Assembly (NCBI GenBank): GCA_013399855.1
Contig: VXAY01003218.1
Span: forward strand, 493,186-557,185
Direction of reading: 5' to 3'
DNA length: 64,000 nucleotides
Origin: Oxyruncus cristatus
Taxonomy: Eukaryota; Chordata; Aves; Passeriformes; Cotingidae
Shown here: in pieces, positions 41,439 through 54,510 of the stretch
Position numbering within the stretch: the stretch's first letter is position 1
How the letters are laid out: each line of letters starts with the position of its first letter
Position numbers and translations under genes: made by a program
Notes under the pieces: model-generated
What the model saw: only the letters and a program-made list of their open reading frames with translations
Database searches by the model: none
Told to the model about the DNA's origin: nothing

Positions 41439-44400
41439 CTGGGGGCATGGGGGAGAGAAAGGGGTCAGAGCCCACCTGGATGGGTCAGGTGTCCGTGTGA
41501 GGACGATGGAGGGGCTGGCTGGGGGCACCCTGCTGTTCCCCCTGTCCCCCTGCGTCACCCACCTGCTTTTGGTGGAGCTGACGACCGCCATGGGGTGGTT
41601 TGAGTCATCCTTCACCACCAGGATGTTGTTCTGCAGGGGAAGGAGGGAAAGCAGAGTGAAGGGATGGCTTGAAAGCGGGTGTCCGGCCCACCAGCCTCCC
41701 CACCCTGCTGGCCTTGGGGGGCGGCTGCGTGGTGGCTCATCCCACCCAACCACTGAGAGCATTTGACCCCGAGACATTTTGTACCCTGTGGCAGAAGTGC
41801 TCTCCTGGGTAGAGAGAGGCTGTGGGTCCTCTCACAGCCTTCCCCGGCCATGTGTGCATCCACTCACTTTGTACTTGCGGAGGATGGAGGAGTGGTTCAT
41901 GATCCGGTCGGGATCTGCTCCATCCCGGGGCACCACCACGATCCCGAACTCCCCGACAATCACCTCCATCTAGGAGCAACCCAAAGTGTAGAGAGCTTTA
42001 TAATCACCCCACACAAAACCTGCCACTGTCTGCCCAACCCCTCCTACTCTGTGAAAGCTGGGCCATGGTCTGGATGGAGATGGGAAGTGAGTTTGAGGCT
42101 GTGTCAGCAGCCTTTGGCAGAAACACAGAATTATCAAGGCAAGTGGTCTGCAGTGGATGAAATAAAAGGGATAGGGTTAAATCCTATCACTGGGTGATGA
42201 ATTGAGGCTTTAAGGAGAACTCGTGGCAGAAGGTGGTGGCAGCAGAAGAGGTTGCCTGAGGAGGATGTTTTTGCATCCTTTGTGCTGGGTTTCAGGACTT
42301 GCTTCATCTCAGCTTTTCCAGCCTTTCAGAGGAGACACCTGCCAGCTGATTGCTTTAGAAAACTTAGGACTGAAGATGCGGTAACTGAATTTAGAAATGG
42401 TTGAGAGGTTTGAGGAGGCAGGTTTGTGCTGACTGCCTGATCTCAGTGAAGAGCCAGGGGAGATCCCACAGCCAGAACCTCTCTGGAGCAGCATGTGGGT
42501 CGTTAACCCATCCTCTCTCTCTCCAGGGTTGGTGTTCTCCCATGAAAATGTGGCTTCTTTTCAGACCACCAGTAAAAGCTGTTGATTTGGCTCCAGTTAT
42601 GTTTAATTTCTAGTGTCTGGGCAACTTCTGTAAATATCTTACTTCCTACCTGCACACCTCTCTCTGCTGGGATTGGCATGCACCTGATTCTGGCTCTTTC
42701 TGAGAGGCAAGGAGTGGAAGCACAGCCTTGGCATGGGCTGACCCTGCATCCCAGATTACATCCTCTGCAGGGTCAGTGAGTGGGAGCAGGGCTTGGGTCT
42801 GTGGAAGCCCCGTGGAAGCGTGCAGGGGAGGTGAGGGTCAGGGCTGGGAAGGAGGAGGCAGCGGGGCTGGTGGCACAGCTCCTGTCAGCCCAAGAGGCCT
42901 GAGTGGCTCCCAAGAGCACCGGGTGTGGGAAGCAGAGGAAGAGGAGGAAGGGAGCCTGGGGAAGAGGAGCGTGGAGGGATGCCCAGCAGTGGTGACTCAC
43001 ATCCGCCTCGTTCCAGAGACCAGGGATGCAGAAGGACTCCAGCAGGTCGCTGCCACAGAGCAGTAAGATGCGAAGCTCTGAAGAAAAGGAGAGAAGCTCA
43101 CAGGTGGGAGCACATGGGGCTGAGCGGGCACCAGCCCCAAAACACGAGGGTTGGCTTTGCAGCTCAGCAAGAAAGTTGTGCCATGGGAAGGAGCTTTCTG
43201 CTCTGGCAGGCCCATAAAAATTAATTTATTTGCACAGCTACCAGAGAAAAGCCATAAACCCACTCAGAGGGGTGGGAAGAGACAGCAAAACAGGAAGGTG
43301 CCTCCCTGTTTGGCATTTGCAGGTAGCCAAAGCCCCTGGGCTGTGTGTGGTGTAGGTGCTGGGATGGCTGTAGTGTCAGGCTGTGTGTGAGTTTGCCTGT
43401 GAAATGGGTCTCAAAGCCACCAGCAAGCTCCCCACACAGAGCTCTGGGTGATGTGTGGTGGGGCCACGTGTGGGGCAGCCTGGTGGGCCTAAAACCCTTA
43501 AAGGGCTTTAGAGGAAGGGACGCTGAAATCCCTCCTGCTGCCATTCAAGGCTTTGCAGGGCTGCAGGCATTGCCAGGATGGGGTGACACTGCCATGGGAG
43601 GGCAAGTTTGATGGCACTTGAGGCGACTGTCAGGGCATGATGCCATGGCAGGTCTGTGCCTGCGCTGGGGGCCGTGTCCCCACTGCTCACTCCCTCATTT
43701 CAGCCGCTGTCTGCCAACAGGGCCAGGCTCAGCACAGTTGAGTGCTGCTCCTGTTTCACCCCTGAGCCCCAGCACCTGGGTGAGATGATCCTGTGTCCCT
43801 TGCTTGCCACTGGATCTGTTGTCCAGCGGCTCCTGAGCCACATGGCACTGGCCCAGGGCAGCTGGGGGGCTGTGCACTCACCGATCTCCTCATATCTCAT
43901 CACTGTCCCCAGGTTGGCATTTTCATCTGAGAAGGGGAAGAGAAAGAGAGGTGCTGGTGCCTGGCCTGGCACAAGGGGCTGGGAGGAAGGCTGGGGGCTG
44001 GGTTGACACTGGACCTTTCCTCCACGTACCCACAAAGGTGAAGCGTTCCATGGGCGGGCGAACGCAGCAAATCCGGCTCAGGCTTTCTCCGACCTTCCCC
44101 AGGATCTTTGCTAAAGGTGGAGGAGGAAAATTAATGGGAGAGAGGTGATGCAATTAACTCTTCAGCCACTCTGGTTCTGCAAGATGCTCCTGTGCAGGAA
44201 CTGCTCCCAGCACCTCCCCACCACCTCCTTTCATGGTCCCAGAATGCTACCCCGTGCCTTGAAGGGACCAGGTGGACAGCTAAAATCACGAAGAAAATCA
44301 CAAGATGTCCATTTTTACAGGACTCAAGTAATGCTCCCTCTTCTCCCTAGCTAATACTTTCATGTCCCATATCCTACTGTTTCATAGGGGATCCAGCTAC

Positions 44401-47400
44401 GTCATCTCTCCTGCCAGTTCTTCCAGTTCTTCCACAGTTCTCTGGCTGTGGGTACCAGGTACCTTTTAGTTTAGCTGTTCTCACTGCCTGGACATCATCC
44501 AGCTGAAGCCCAGTGAGATTTTACAGCCATTTTAAGCTGTTCTCAGCTCCCCTTGCTGTGCTGGATGGTAACTTCTCCATTGCACCCCCACCCCACCCTG
44601 GCCTTGGTGCACGGAGCCAGATGAGCTGCCTGTCCAAAGACAAGGTAATGGAGCACTGTTCCTAGTGCTTGGCAGCCCTGGCTGGGAGGTGAGGGGTCAG
44701 TGGTCATCCCCCTCTTCCCTACCCTGATGCCACCTACCCGCAGTGGGCTTGTTGGAGACGTTGTTGTTGTTCTGGTAGATGTTCTGCGAGGACTCGTTCT
44801 GGGGCTGGCCGATCACAGGGGTGATGGAGGGCGTGTTGACATTGGAGAGGATGCATCCAGTCACTCTCTGCAATGAGGGAGAGGTGTAGCTGGAACAATG
44901 TCTTCACCCCAGCAACCTCCCAAAACCTTTTGGTCCCCATCTCAAGCCTCCCCACCCTTGGCTCAAGGTCATCTTTAGCGACAGGTATTCCAAGCTCACT
45001 TTAGGATCCCCAGACCCATGGGCTCGGGGCCAGCAGGACCCTGAGGATAACGAGTGGTGATTAAGGTGGTGTTAACTTTTTGTGTGGAGCCATGAGGCTG
45101 GCAAGGAGCAAACATGTCCTCTTCTCCCTCCCAGTCCCTGCAGGAGAAGGAAAGCATGGCCAGCGACTCCCTGGCTTCAGCATCATAGTCCTTGGATGCA
45201 CTGGACATTCTGCTGGGCTGGTTAATGCTGCGCCTCCTGTCTGGGCTGCCTGTAACTTTGTGTGATGCTCTTTCATCCACCTTTGGTTTTCTTGCTGTAT
45301 CCAAGTGTGCCAGCAGCCTTGCTTCCCTGCAGTCACCAGAGGGCAGCCACCTTTTCCCATGGCTCTCAGGCCTGCCTGGGTTTTGGAGGGACTTTTCCTC
45401 CAGGGGTCTGTGCTCCCAGGCACTTCCCAGGTGCTGAATTTTCCCACTGAATCTCTCCATCAGGTTCACGCAGCAGTTTCAGCTCAGCTGGTGAGTGGAC
45501 AGGCCCATCCATCTCTCCTTCCCCTTGGGAAGGAGCAAGCAGGCAGCATTAATGATTTGGCTTGTGCCCATCCCTGCCTTCACCCTTCACTCTGCCTTCA
45601 CCCCTGCTCTCCTCCTGGTGTTCCTGGGTCTGGGATGGCTGCTGGCTCCAGCTGCAGGGCTCAATTTCCTTCCAACATCAGGGCAAGGAGCTCAAAGTGG
45701 CTGTGACGAGGAATCTTGCACCTCTTCCAGGTCAGGATCTCACAGAAGTTCATGCAAGTCTCTGTCAGCCTGTCTCGGACATATTTTCGCTGTCCCCACA
45801 CTGGTGGAAGAGTAACCCCACTGCTGCACCCTCCCCATGCCCTCAGCCCCGGGTGCACCCCCGGCGTGGGGGCTGCCTCACCTTCATCAGGTCACGGTGG
45901 TGCTCCAGCACACTGCAGGTGGTCTGCCAGGTGTCCTGGTAGCACTCCCAGGGGTCCACCCTGCGGGAGCACAGCGAGGCAACAGCGTTGGCCGATGGCC
46001 ACCAGACCTCCTGGCCGTGCCACCTCCTCCCCACCGCGCCGGCCAGCAGTGCCACGAGCAGCCACCGTCGCTCCATGGGTGTGCCATGGACCATGTCCTT
46101 CCTCCAGCCCTTCCACCCAGCCCTTCCTGGCAGCTCTGGGGACCTGAACGTGTGCCAGGGCACTTTTCCATGCTTGGCACCCGACTAAACAGCTTTCACA
46201 GGGCTTGGATGTGACTACACATGTCACAACCCTGTTTCTGAGGGCAGCCCCAGGTGTTTCTGGCCCCACCTCAGCCACCAGATGCCATGTGGTGATGCTG
46301 GGAAGGTGAGAGTCTGTGGGCTGGTGCTGCAGGTGTGGAAAGGGAAGGTGCCACAGCACAAGGCTAGGGTGGGCTGGGGGACTTGGGACCTCGCCCAGAC
46401 ACCACAGGCTGAGCAGGGGTCTTGCAAGACCTCCTGAATCCCCAGAGCTCCACTGAAGGGTGGTCTAACCCTCTGCATCTGTTCTCTGCTGGAATGGGAG
46501 AGGGAGGTCTGTGGTTTTCAGTCAGGCTTGGGCTGGGAGAGGAGAAAGTCCGTCCCGGACCTCTACCAGCCGGTGGCATCTCCACTTTGCACGCAGAGGT
46601 GTGGGGAAGGGGCAGGGGCTGCCAGGCTGCTGGTGCCACAGCAGGGTGGGCTCTGCCACTCACCTGATCCAGTCGGAGGACTGGACAGCCAGCTGGCACA
46701 TGGTCAGGCGGTGCCGGCTCGAGACCAGACCCTGCCAGAGAGGGAGATGGAGGAGCAGTTACATCATACCCTGGCCAGCCCGGGCTTGCAAACCTGCCTG
46801 GGGCAGAACATCAGGCTCACTCAGGTGAGACAGGCCAGAAGGATTCGTTCCTGCCCACAAACATTTATTTAAGCTCCTGTTTGCTGGAAGGGAGGAGTTC
46901 CTGCTGGGCCTCAGCCCTGGCTACGCACGGGGCGGTGAGATTTGCTCAGCACCACCACTCCCAGCTCTGTGCTGCAGCAGAGCCAGAGCTGGGGGGGTGG
47001 TTTCCTGACTAAATTTCTCCAGCTTTCAGGAGAGGAGTAAACTCTCCACTCCTAATTTGGAAAGTGCTTCTAAAGGCCACTGTTTGCATAGTTTCCATCC
47101 TTGCAAAAAAAAAAAAAAAAAAAAAAGGAAAATTGGCTTTGAAATAATTCAAACAAAACAAAAAAACTACCCAGCAAGATGGCCACCACTGCTTTGGGTG
47201 AGAACGTTTCTCTTTGCTGTCTAGTACTTTGGTGGGTTGTAGGGCCTTGCTGTGGTTTTTATCTACAGAGTGAGTGGTTTCATCCTCTCCCTCCTCTCCG
47301 AGACTTCCCCATGGTCAGGGGCTGCCCCAGGGCAGAAGAGGGACGTGAAGGGACCATGGGTCAGGCAGTGCTGCCCAGCGCTCACCCCTGGTTCCAAAGA

Positions 47401-47535
47401 CACCATTGCACACAGGAGGCAGAGAGGGAAAACGGGGACAACCCACCGTCTTCCCATAGGAGTCGTGCACGGGCGAGACGATGCCCCCGATGACGATGAA
47501 GCGTCCGGTCTTGTGCAGGTAATCCCGGGCTCGCT
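41336..47535 (-). CDS. NMNAT2: Nicotinamide mononucleotide adenylyltransferase 2, exons 2-11 (5' exon missing)
   Basis: Makes NAD from NMN and ATP at Golgi-derived vesicles in neurons; it is a labile axon-survival factor acting upstream of SARM1. Ten exons join in one frame to 280 residues. With the usual 28-residue first exon the product would be 308, one more than human. Seen: [13 protein letters not shown], the [12 protein letters not shown] segment, the vertebrate NMNAT2-specific insert ending SRICCVRPP (the double Cys that is palmitoylated in mammals), and the substrate-binding SSTKSR near the C-terminus (ISSTxxR motif). The GxFxPxTxGH nucleotide-binding loop lies in exon 1, which I did not find up to 64,000. 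The extra residue is an Asn in an (AAC)4 run in exon 5. Confidence 0.97.
41563..41630 (-). CDS. NMNAT2: NMNAT2 exon 10: ISSTxxR-type motif
   Basis: [19 protein letters not shown], then TKSR completed by the next exon. Acceptor CTGCAG and donor GTGGGT on the minus strand. Confidence 0.97.
41868..41969 (-). CDS. NMNAT2: NMNAT2 exon 9
   Basis: [19 protein letters not shown] to SSILRKYK; 34 codons in phase 0. This core strand region is well conserved. Confidence 0.97.
43001..43077 (-). CDS. NMNAT2: NMNAT2 exon 8
   Basis: [19 protein letters not shown], then [14 protein letters not shown] is the conserved Rossmann-fold segment of the family. Confidence 0.97.
43882..43926 (-). CDS. NMNAT2: NMNAT2 exon 7
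   Basis: [15 protein letters not shown], a 45-base exon matching human exactly in protein. Confidence 0.96.
44030..44110 (-). CDS. NMNAT2: NMNAT2 exon 6: palmitoylation cysteines
   Basis: [19 protein letters not shown], then MERFTFV. The CC pair corresponds to human C164/C165, needed for Golgi and vesicle attachment. Confidence 0.97.
44738..44867 (-). CDS. NMNAT2: NMNAT2 exon 5: isoform-specific insert
   Basis: [18 protein letters not shown], then [21 protein letters not shown]. Human reads [20 protein letters not shown], one residue shorter. The Asn run is an (AAC)4 repeat at 44760-44771. Confidence 0.96.
45882..45960 (-). CDS. NMNAT2: NMNAT2 exon 4
   Basis: [19 protein letters not shown] to HHRDLMK, identical to human as far as I recall. 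Confidence 0.97.
46664..46731 (-). CDS. NMNAT2: NMNAT2 exon 3
   Basis: [19 protein letters not shown], then DWI; phase 0 start, phase 2 end. Confidence 0.97.
47447..47535 (-). CDS. NMNAT2: NMNAT2 exon 2
   Basis: [19 protein letters not shown] to HDSYGKT. The first two bases complete Glu with the missing exon 1. Human has KQ where this has KT. Confidence 0.97.
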
Positions 47536-48299
47536 CTGCAGGGGGAGGACAAGGAAAAAGGTGCAGGGGGGATTTAGCTGGACCCACCGAGCGCTGCAGC
47601 AGCATGGCACCCACCAGCCATGCCCCAGCCAGTCCCTCAGCAGCCCCACGGCTCTTACACCGCTCCCTGCCTGTGCCAACACCGTGTGCTGCCCGGAGTC
47701 CCTCCAGCCTGATGCCCATTCTCAGGCTTGTGTCTCCAAAGGGTGACATTTGAGGATAAAAATACTGGGGAAGGGTTGCTGAATTCACATGATCTCCTAC
47801 GTGCCCACCCCAGCTATTGCAAGAAAAAAGAAGGTAGGAAAGGTAAAAGCAAAAAGGGAGATAAGATCGATGAGTCATTAGAAAACCATTAGAAAGACCT
47901 TTTTTTTTTTTTTTTTCCAAGCAGAGGATCTGTAAAATATTTTGCATTTGCGAAGAAAAAGAACATTTCTGAAGCTGAGGTGATTTTGGGATCCGTCAGC
48001 CATCCCAAGATGTGCATCCTATCCTTCAGCCACCCTGCTCAGGGGCTGGCACTTCCCCAGGGGATGGGGAGAAGTCCTGCCTGAAGCAGCAGTGGGGAGG
48101 CAGTTTCAGGGAGCCTTCCTCCCCCTCTCTGCCTGCACCCAGCCCCAGTGGTGCCTCTCTTCAGCTCCCAAGCCCTCACTTCTGCTCTGCTTCAGGGCAA
48201 AAACTCAGCTCTGAAATTATTTTAGAGCTCCCTTTCAATAGCTTGGGATGGATGAGGAGCACTCAAGGGAAGCAAGAGCTGCTGAGCAGGGCTGGAAGG

Positions 48300-48614
48300 T
48301 TGGGTTGTCTTGGGGAGAGACTTTTTATTAGGGACTGTAGCGATGGGGCAAGGAGTGATGGCTTTAAATCTAAAGAGGGGATCAGGCCAGATTAGATACG
48401 TGGAAGAAGTTTTTTACTCAGAGCGTGCTGAGGCCCTGGCACAGGCTGCTCAGAGAAGCTGTGGCTGCCCCTGGATCCCTGGAAGTGTCCAAGGCCAGGC
48501 TGGACAGGGCTTGGAGCAACCTGGGCCAGTGGAAGGTGTCCCTGCCCATGGCAGGGGGTGGAATGGGATGAACTTTAAGGTCCCTCCCAACCCAAACCAT
48601 TCCAGGATTCTATG
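48300..48614 (+). mobile_element. CR1 LINE 3' fragment
   Basis: In NMNAT2 intron 1, inserted against the gene direction. GGCACAGGCTGCTCAGAGAA, TTGGAGCAACCTGG, CCAGGATTCTATG tail. Confidence 0.85.
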
Positions 48615-49949
48615 TCGCTCGGGCAAAATGAATATTTTTTTTTTCTGAATGTTGACATTTCTACTGAGGAATATTGTTCAGCTGTTGTATCAGCTAAAAG
48701 TCAATTAAGGAAATTTAATTGCCGTGGACCTTTTTTCCCCCACCTGAGGGCACTGAGCAGCCCCAGGCCTGTGTGACAGCCTGAGGATGATTTGCCAGCC
48801 TCAATAAAACCTCTTCCTCCGACTCACCCGAAATCCTCACCCTGGCTGCCTTCCCAGCTCTTGTGCCCTGGGTGCACCAGCCTCCAGAGAGGGAAAAGCA
48901 GGCTTAATCATTTGATAGGTGCAGGGAGTAAAATTCAATTTCCTGAATTAGATGTACCGAAATTATCCCTCCCCACCCTCAAAATCCCAGAAAAACACAA
49001 TATTCTTGGGTGAGGTTTTTTTCAGGGGCAGGGAGGACCCAAGATTGATGGATCAGCATTCACCTTTATATCATAATGCAATTTAAAGGGCAAATTGAAA
49101 TAAAAAGTAAATTCCCTAACAAAAAAGATGCCGTTGAGTTTTAAATGAACACATCCTTTCATTTTTCCCTGCTTTGCTCTGACTTGATTTTACTTGCCAA
49201 AAGAAGACTAAAAACGCTGATCTGTTCACCTTCACATATGGCACCTTTATAAAGTTCTGTCTTAAGACAAGCTAAACAACTTACATGTAACCTTGTGCTT
49301 CACGTTCTCAGGGATGGCTGATGGTATTAATTTGCCCTGAGCTTTTGGTGGCTGTTCCCCAAAAACATATACGACTAAAACTTGGGATCTGCATTTTCAA
49401 GGGTTTGTTGTCTACCTGAGAAACAACAAACAGAATTTAAATAGGTATGGGGAAAAAAAAAATAAATTTATGGACCAGTAAATCCTTGCAAGGGAACTAT
49501 TCGGGCAAATGTGGGCTATGAAGCAGCAGAATGTTGTAGGTAATGGAGGGCTGAGCAGGAATGGGAAAACCTTGCTTTCTGGTCCTGCCTTGCCTACGAC
49601 TTGCAGAGCACGTTTTCACATCCCAGACTGGTCCCTTCCACCTTGTTTTTGGGGCAGAGCACGTCCCTTTGCTTGCAGGGCTGTGTCCATCAGGCGACTC
49701 TGCTGTCTCGCCTCTTTGTGTAGCTGTCAGCTAAGCCAGACCTTCACAGCCATCCACTTCAAAGCCAAAGCCTTTAAAAAGATTGCGTTTTCTTAAATGG
49801 CACGTCAAATCCTGTTTGGAGAGGAGCTGTGCCGCCGGTGGGGCTGGCACAGCGGCAGGAGCAGCCGCCCTCACTGCTGGGGTGGTGGCAGAGGACTGGG
49901 GGCAGGTGGCACTGTGGCTGCAGCGTGGCACAAGTAAGACACTGAGGTG

Positions 49950-50398
49950 CTGTAGCATGTCCAGAGGAGGGAACGGAGCCAGGGAAGGGTCTGGAGCACA
50001 AGTCTGATGAGGAGCAGCTCGGGGAGATCAGTCTGGAGAAGAGGAGGGACCTTCTCACTGTCTACAACTCCTGGCAGCAGGGTGGAGCCAGGTGGGGGTC
50101 AGGCTCTGCTCCCAGGGAACAAGGGACAGGATGAGAGGAAGTGGGTTTAGATGGAATATTAAGAAAAATTTCTTCACAGACAGGGTTGTCCAGCCCTGGC
50201 ACAGCTGCCCAGGGCAGTGGTGGAGTCCGCATGCCTGGAGGGATTTGAAAGATGTGCAGATGTGGCACTTGGGGAGGTGAGTTAGTGGTGGACTTGGCAG
50301 TGCTGGGGGGATGGCTGTACTCAATCTAAAGGGGGGATGGCTGTACTCAGTCTAAAGGGTATTTTCCAACCCAGATGATTCTGTGGTTCTATGGTTCT
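49950..50398 (+). mobile_element. CR1 LINE 3' fragment with internal duplication
   Basis: The longest CR1 piece in the window. Includes GAGCAGCTCGGGGAGATCAG and the GATTCTGTGGTTCTATGG tail. A 26-bp unit is repeated in tandem at 50305-50356. Confidence 0.85.
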
Positions 50399-52040
50399 AA
50401 AATTGCAGTGTTAGTTTGCAGCATCTAGATGTGTCCTCACTGCAGTCATGATGTTGCGTTTAAAGCTTATTTTTATTTCTTTTGAAGTTTGAATCTTCTT
50501 AGGCTGACATACTCTTCAGTGGCTGAGAGGACAATAGGCCTCCATAGCCAAGCCTGTCCAAACATGTTAACTCGTCAGTCCTTGAGCTCTACCCTCTGTA
50601 CAATGCCAGACCAAACTGCTTTAGTTCTTGCAAGAGACCTGGGGGTTGTTGGTGGTTCATTCCCCACCCTGGGATGAGGTCGCAGTGTCTCCTGGCACAG
50701 CGTGTGCTCCTGGCACGTGCAGGAGGGGGTTTGGGTCTCGGCATCTTGAAATGGTGGGTGATCAGTGCCGTGGCTCCGTGTGAGGAGCAACCAGGAGTTG
50801 GGCAGCAAGGGCAGGGAATCAGGATGGAGGTCACTGCTGGCACAGAAAGGGCAAAGTGGGTGAGTCTCCTGCTGTCCTTGGGTCTCCCAACCTGACAGGA
50901 GAGCTGTGCGTGGCGTGAGGCTGACCTGAAGAGCTTCGCACCCAAGCACAGCGCTGGTCATTCGTCCGGGTTTCTGGAAACGGGACTCTGGGTTTGGTGG
51001 GTCATTGCTTTGAACTTGCAGTGCTTTCTCCAAGCCCACAGGTCCGCGTTATCAGAAAAGACCTCATTTCACAAAATTTGCCATGCCTGTTATGCAAAAT
51101 ATGCTGCTTGTGGATATCAGGTTCAAGGTCTCCCTGCAGGCACCAAAGACACTGCAGTAGCTTTGTATTCTGGCCTATTCATTGTCCTTGAGCTTAGCCT
51201 TCTGTCACGGCTTCCCAACCCTTTCCCAGCCCATTTCTTGCCTATTGAATGCTTATGATGTCCAGAGACCGTGCCAGACCCCCGAAACCCCCTCCGGTAT
51301 TTTCATTTTCTATGAGCACTTTATATCCTGCCACACCAATGCAAGGATGCCGGCTTTGGAAGAGAAAAAGCTCATTCCTTTTCCAGTGTAAATTGTCTGT
51401 AATGCTCCAGGCAGCCTCGATGGCTTTTAAACCTTGTTGACACAAATAAAGTCCCAGCGCTGGCCCCTGCCAAGACATGCATTAGCCCACCGGCAGCGTC
51501 GCCTGTGTGATGGGAAGCTCTCAGCGCCCCGGCTCCGCGCCTGGCGGCTGGTGGATGGCCTTCTCCTGGCTGTGTTGGGGCAGGAAGGGACAGGGCTGAC
51601 ACCTGGACTCACCCCAAGCACTGGCGACACCTCCCTGCTGCCCCAGCCCAGCTTTGCTCGCCTGCCCTGCAAAGGCTCTTCAAATATTTTTGGCTCTGCT
51701 GCTTTCCTGTGAGATGACGGTGGGGAAACACCAATCAGGGGATGCACTCCAGGGCTACAAAAATGGTAAGTGGTGATGTTGTCCAGATGGAATGAAAAAA
51801 TAGCATCCTGCTTCCCCAATAGGAAATAAGTCCTTATTTCAGAGATGTTTCTTTTGGAGGTTCTCACTGAGTATATTCAATCCCAATGTCTCAGCTCCTC
51901 TGGCGCTGCTCCATCACCTATATTTACGCTAATGAAATCAAATATTCTTCATGTTCAATTTTTCAAGGTGTAATTTCAAATCTTATTTGCTTTGCCTTTG
52001 CACTGGGGCCATCTGCACCCCCAAGACTTTCTTTTTCCTT

Positions 52041-52073
52041 TTTTTTTTGTTTTGTTTTGTTTTGTTTTGTTTT
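52041..52073 (+). repeat. (TTTTG)n simple repeat
   Basis: T run followed by five or six GTTTT units in NMNAT2 intron 1. Confidence 0.9.
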
Positions 52074-52540
52074 CACAGAGTAAAGCCACCAGCCAGCTCT
52101 GATTTATGCCCTTTTCCCCATGGGGGTTGAAGCTGCAGCTCACTCACACTCTGTGCCAGCTCTCCAAAAATGCACATGAGGGTAGCAGGGGGGAGGCAAG
52201 CTTTGCACAGCCTTAATCACTCTTCCCCAAGAGCTGGGGTAGAGAAGGTGCACAGCCACAGGTGATGAAGAAAGCAAAATCCATTGCCCAGGCAGCTCAT
52301 TTTTGTTCCAAGGAATTTGGCCTCTGACATCCTTGGATGGGAGGTGGGATGTGGCCATGAGGTGCCGAGGGCAAGGCAGGCACTTCCCCACTCTCTTGCA
52401 GGGGAGACTGACCCAGATACGCCAGCACACAGTGTTTTATTCTCAATCTAGCAGCACTTGGAGGACCTAAATGGTGCTTCCAGAGCCCAGCTTGGGCACA
52501 GAGCCAGCAGTTACTCTCAGTCTAATTGAATGATGTCTCT

Positions 52541-52578
52541 GTGTGTGTATATATATATATATATATATGTATATATGT
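52541..52578 (+). repeat. (TG)n(TA)n microsatellite at gap edge
   Basis: Runs into the N gap; TATATATA resumes after it, so the gap probably lies within a longer repeat. Confidence 0.9.
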
Positions 52579-52809
52579 NNNNNNNNNNNNNNNNNNNNNN
52601 NNNNNNNNNNNNNNNNNNNNNNNNNNNNNNNNNNNNNNNNNNNNNNNNNNNNNNNNNNNNNNNNNNNNNNNNNNNNNNNNNNNNNNNNNNNNNNNNNNNN
52701 NNNNNNNNNNNNNNNNNNNNNNNNNNNNNNNNNNNNNNNNNNNNNNNNNNNNNNNNNNNNNNNNNNNNNNNNNNNNNNNNNNNNNNNNNNNNNNNNNNNN
52801 NNNNNNNNN
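52579..52809. other. Assembly gap (231 N)
   Basis: Flanked by TA repeat on both sides in NMNAT2 intron 1. Confidence 0.99.
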
Positions 52810-54393
52810 TATATATAAATCCTCTGAATACCAAATCAGGGATGTATTCATCAGAAGTGTCCACCTCTCAAAGCCCAGCTCTCCTGCCTGGCAGTTCTCT
52901 TCCCCAGTCAGTGTCTTCACACACCCATCACCCACAGTCACACCTTGGTGGGAACTGGGAAAACCGTTGGCCCCTCCCTTTCCTGAGCTTCCCAAAGGGA
53001 CATTTCCACTAGAGCAAGCCCTGGCTGCTCAAGGCAGGTTTCTCCTGGAGGCAGAAGCAGGAGAGTGGTTCTTCACCGGGGGGTTGACCCCTCCCAAGGC
53101 AAGGCTGGGGAGATCCCAGAGTGTCCCACTGACCCACATAGCCTGTCCTGCCCTGAGCTCAGTGTCTCTTAGACAATCTCAGTCAGATTCCCAGGAGACT
53201 TCTGGTTGGTGGAAAAATCCCATTAAGCCCCCTAATGCTTAATGATTTTCATTTCCGAGCTAATTGCTCTGTTTCACGCTTTCCCCCACCCCTTTAGTCC
53301 ATATCTGCACCCAGGCACGGTAGAAATAACAAATTTGGGAAGGATTTCCATGCTAAATGTCTTCAGCTGTTGCTGCACATTTGTTTTATTGGCTTTTCAT
53401 AAGCACAAAATACCAAATACCTCAAGAGTCATGGTGGAAGTGGAGGCTGGGAAAGGCCTCAGGAAATGATTCTGCAGCATCTGACCCTCCCATCTCCCAG
53501 CCCACCCAGGTCCCTGCCAGTGTCCAACTCAGAGCCACCTGAGTGATGACTAACGAGACTCATGCGATTACCATCTGTTGACCACTCATGGCTTCACAGC
53601 AGAAAAGTGAAATTAGATGTTTAAACAAACTAAAAATAATGAAAGGAGGAGACTTGAGTCACAGTGAACTGACCTAGAAATAGCAGAGCATTTGCTGGAG
53701 ACCCAACCAGATGGGGCCTGGGCAGGGGACACGGCTGGTCCCAGGTCATTCGGGTTTCTTGGATGAAGCCATAGAGGAAAAGCCTATTTGATATCACTGA
53801 AACTGAAGGCATCCTATTTTCCCCCTCTTTTTTTTTTTCAGAACTGGGGTATTGCAAGGGCCGGTGTGTGTGAGAAGTTACACAGGAGCCCGGTAAGAAA
53901 TCCTGCAGGTCCCAGAGCTTGAGAAGAAGCACCTGAGGAAGAGCCTGGCAAAACAAGCTCCTGGAGCAGCCAACCCTGCTGCAGTGGAGCAGGTGGGAGC
54001 AGGCGTTGTCCATCAGGTGAGCAACATGAGGAGAAGTACAGGCATCTTGAGATGAAGCTGCCACCAGCTCCTCCAGGTAGGGCCTGGACCTCCTTTTCTG
54101 TCAGGCAGGTGATCAGCACAGTGCTGTCACTCACACCACTTCTGCAGAGAAGCAGCATGACTTATTGCTCCGAGATCTCCATCCTGGCATCACTGGGAGA
54201 GCAGGAATGTCCTCAGCACCTTGCTGGATCTCACCTGAAGGATGGGCAGCTCAGTCCTGATAAGGTAGCCTTGTTAAATACCTCCTCAGGATATTTAACA
54301 CCCAGAGCTGCTGCCTGGGCATCTTGGAGGTTTTGGGGCTAAAAAGGTGAGGGGAAGCATCTAAGAAGGTAAAAGCAACTCTTGGAAAATAAG

Positions 54394-54510
54394 AGGCCAG
54401 GCTGGTGGGGCTTGGAGCAAGGTGGTCTAAGGGGAGGAGTCCCTGCCCACAACAGTGGGGTTGTAACAAGGTGTTCTTTAAGGTCTCTTTCAAACTATTC
54501 TGTGATTCTA
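54394..54510 (+). mobile_element. CR1 LINE 3' end
   Basis: GGCCAGGCTGGTGGGGCTTG through TTCTGTGATTCTA; heavily decayed. Confidence 0.75.

Noticed and set aside
52085..52140. Minus-strand AGCTTCAACCCC followed by an AAAGGGCA-like stretch, resembling part of NMNAT2 exon 1
   Set aside because: The frame breaks after SFNP, the upstream bases do not match the N-terminus, and no donor follows at the right place. Probably chance.
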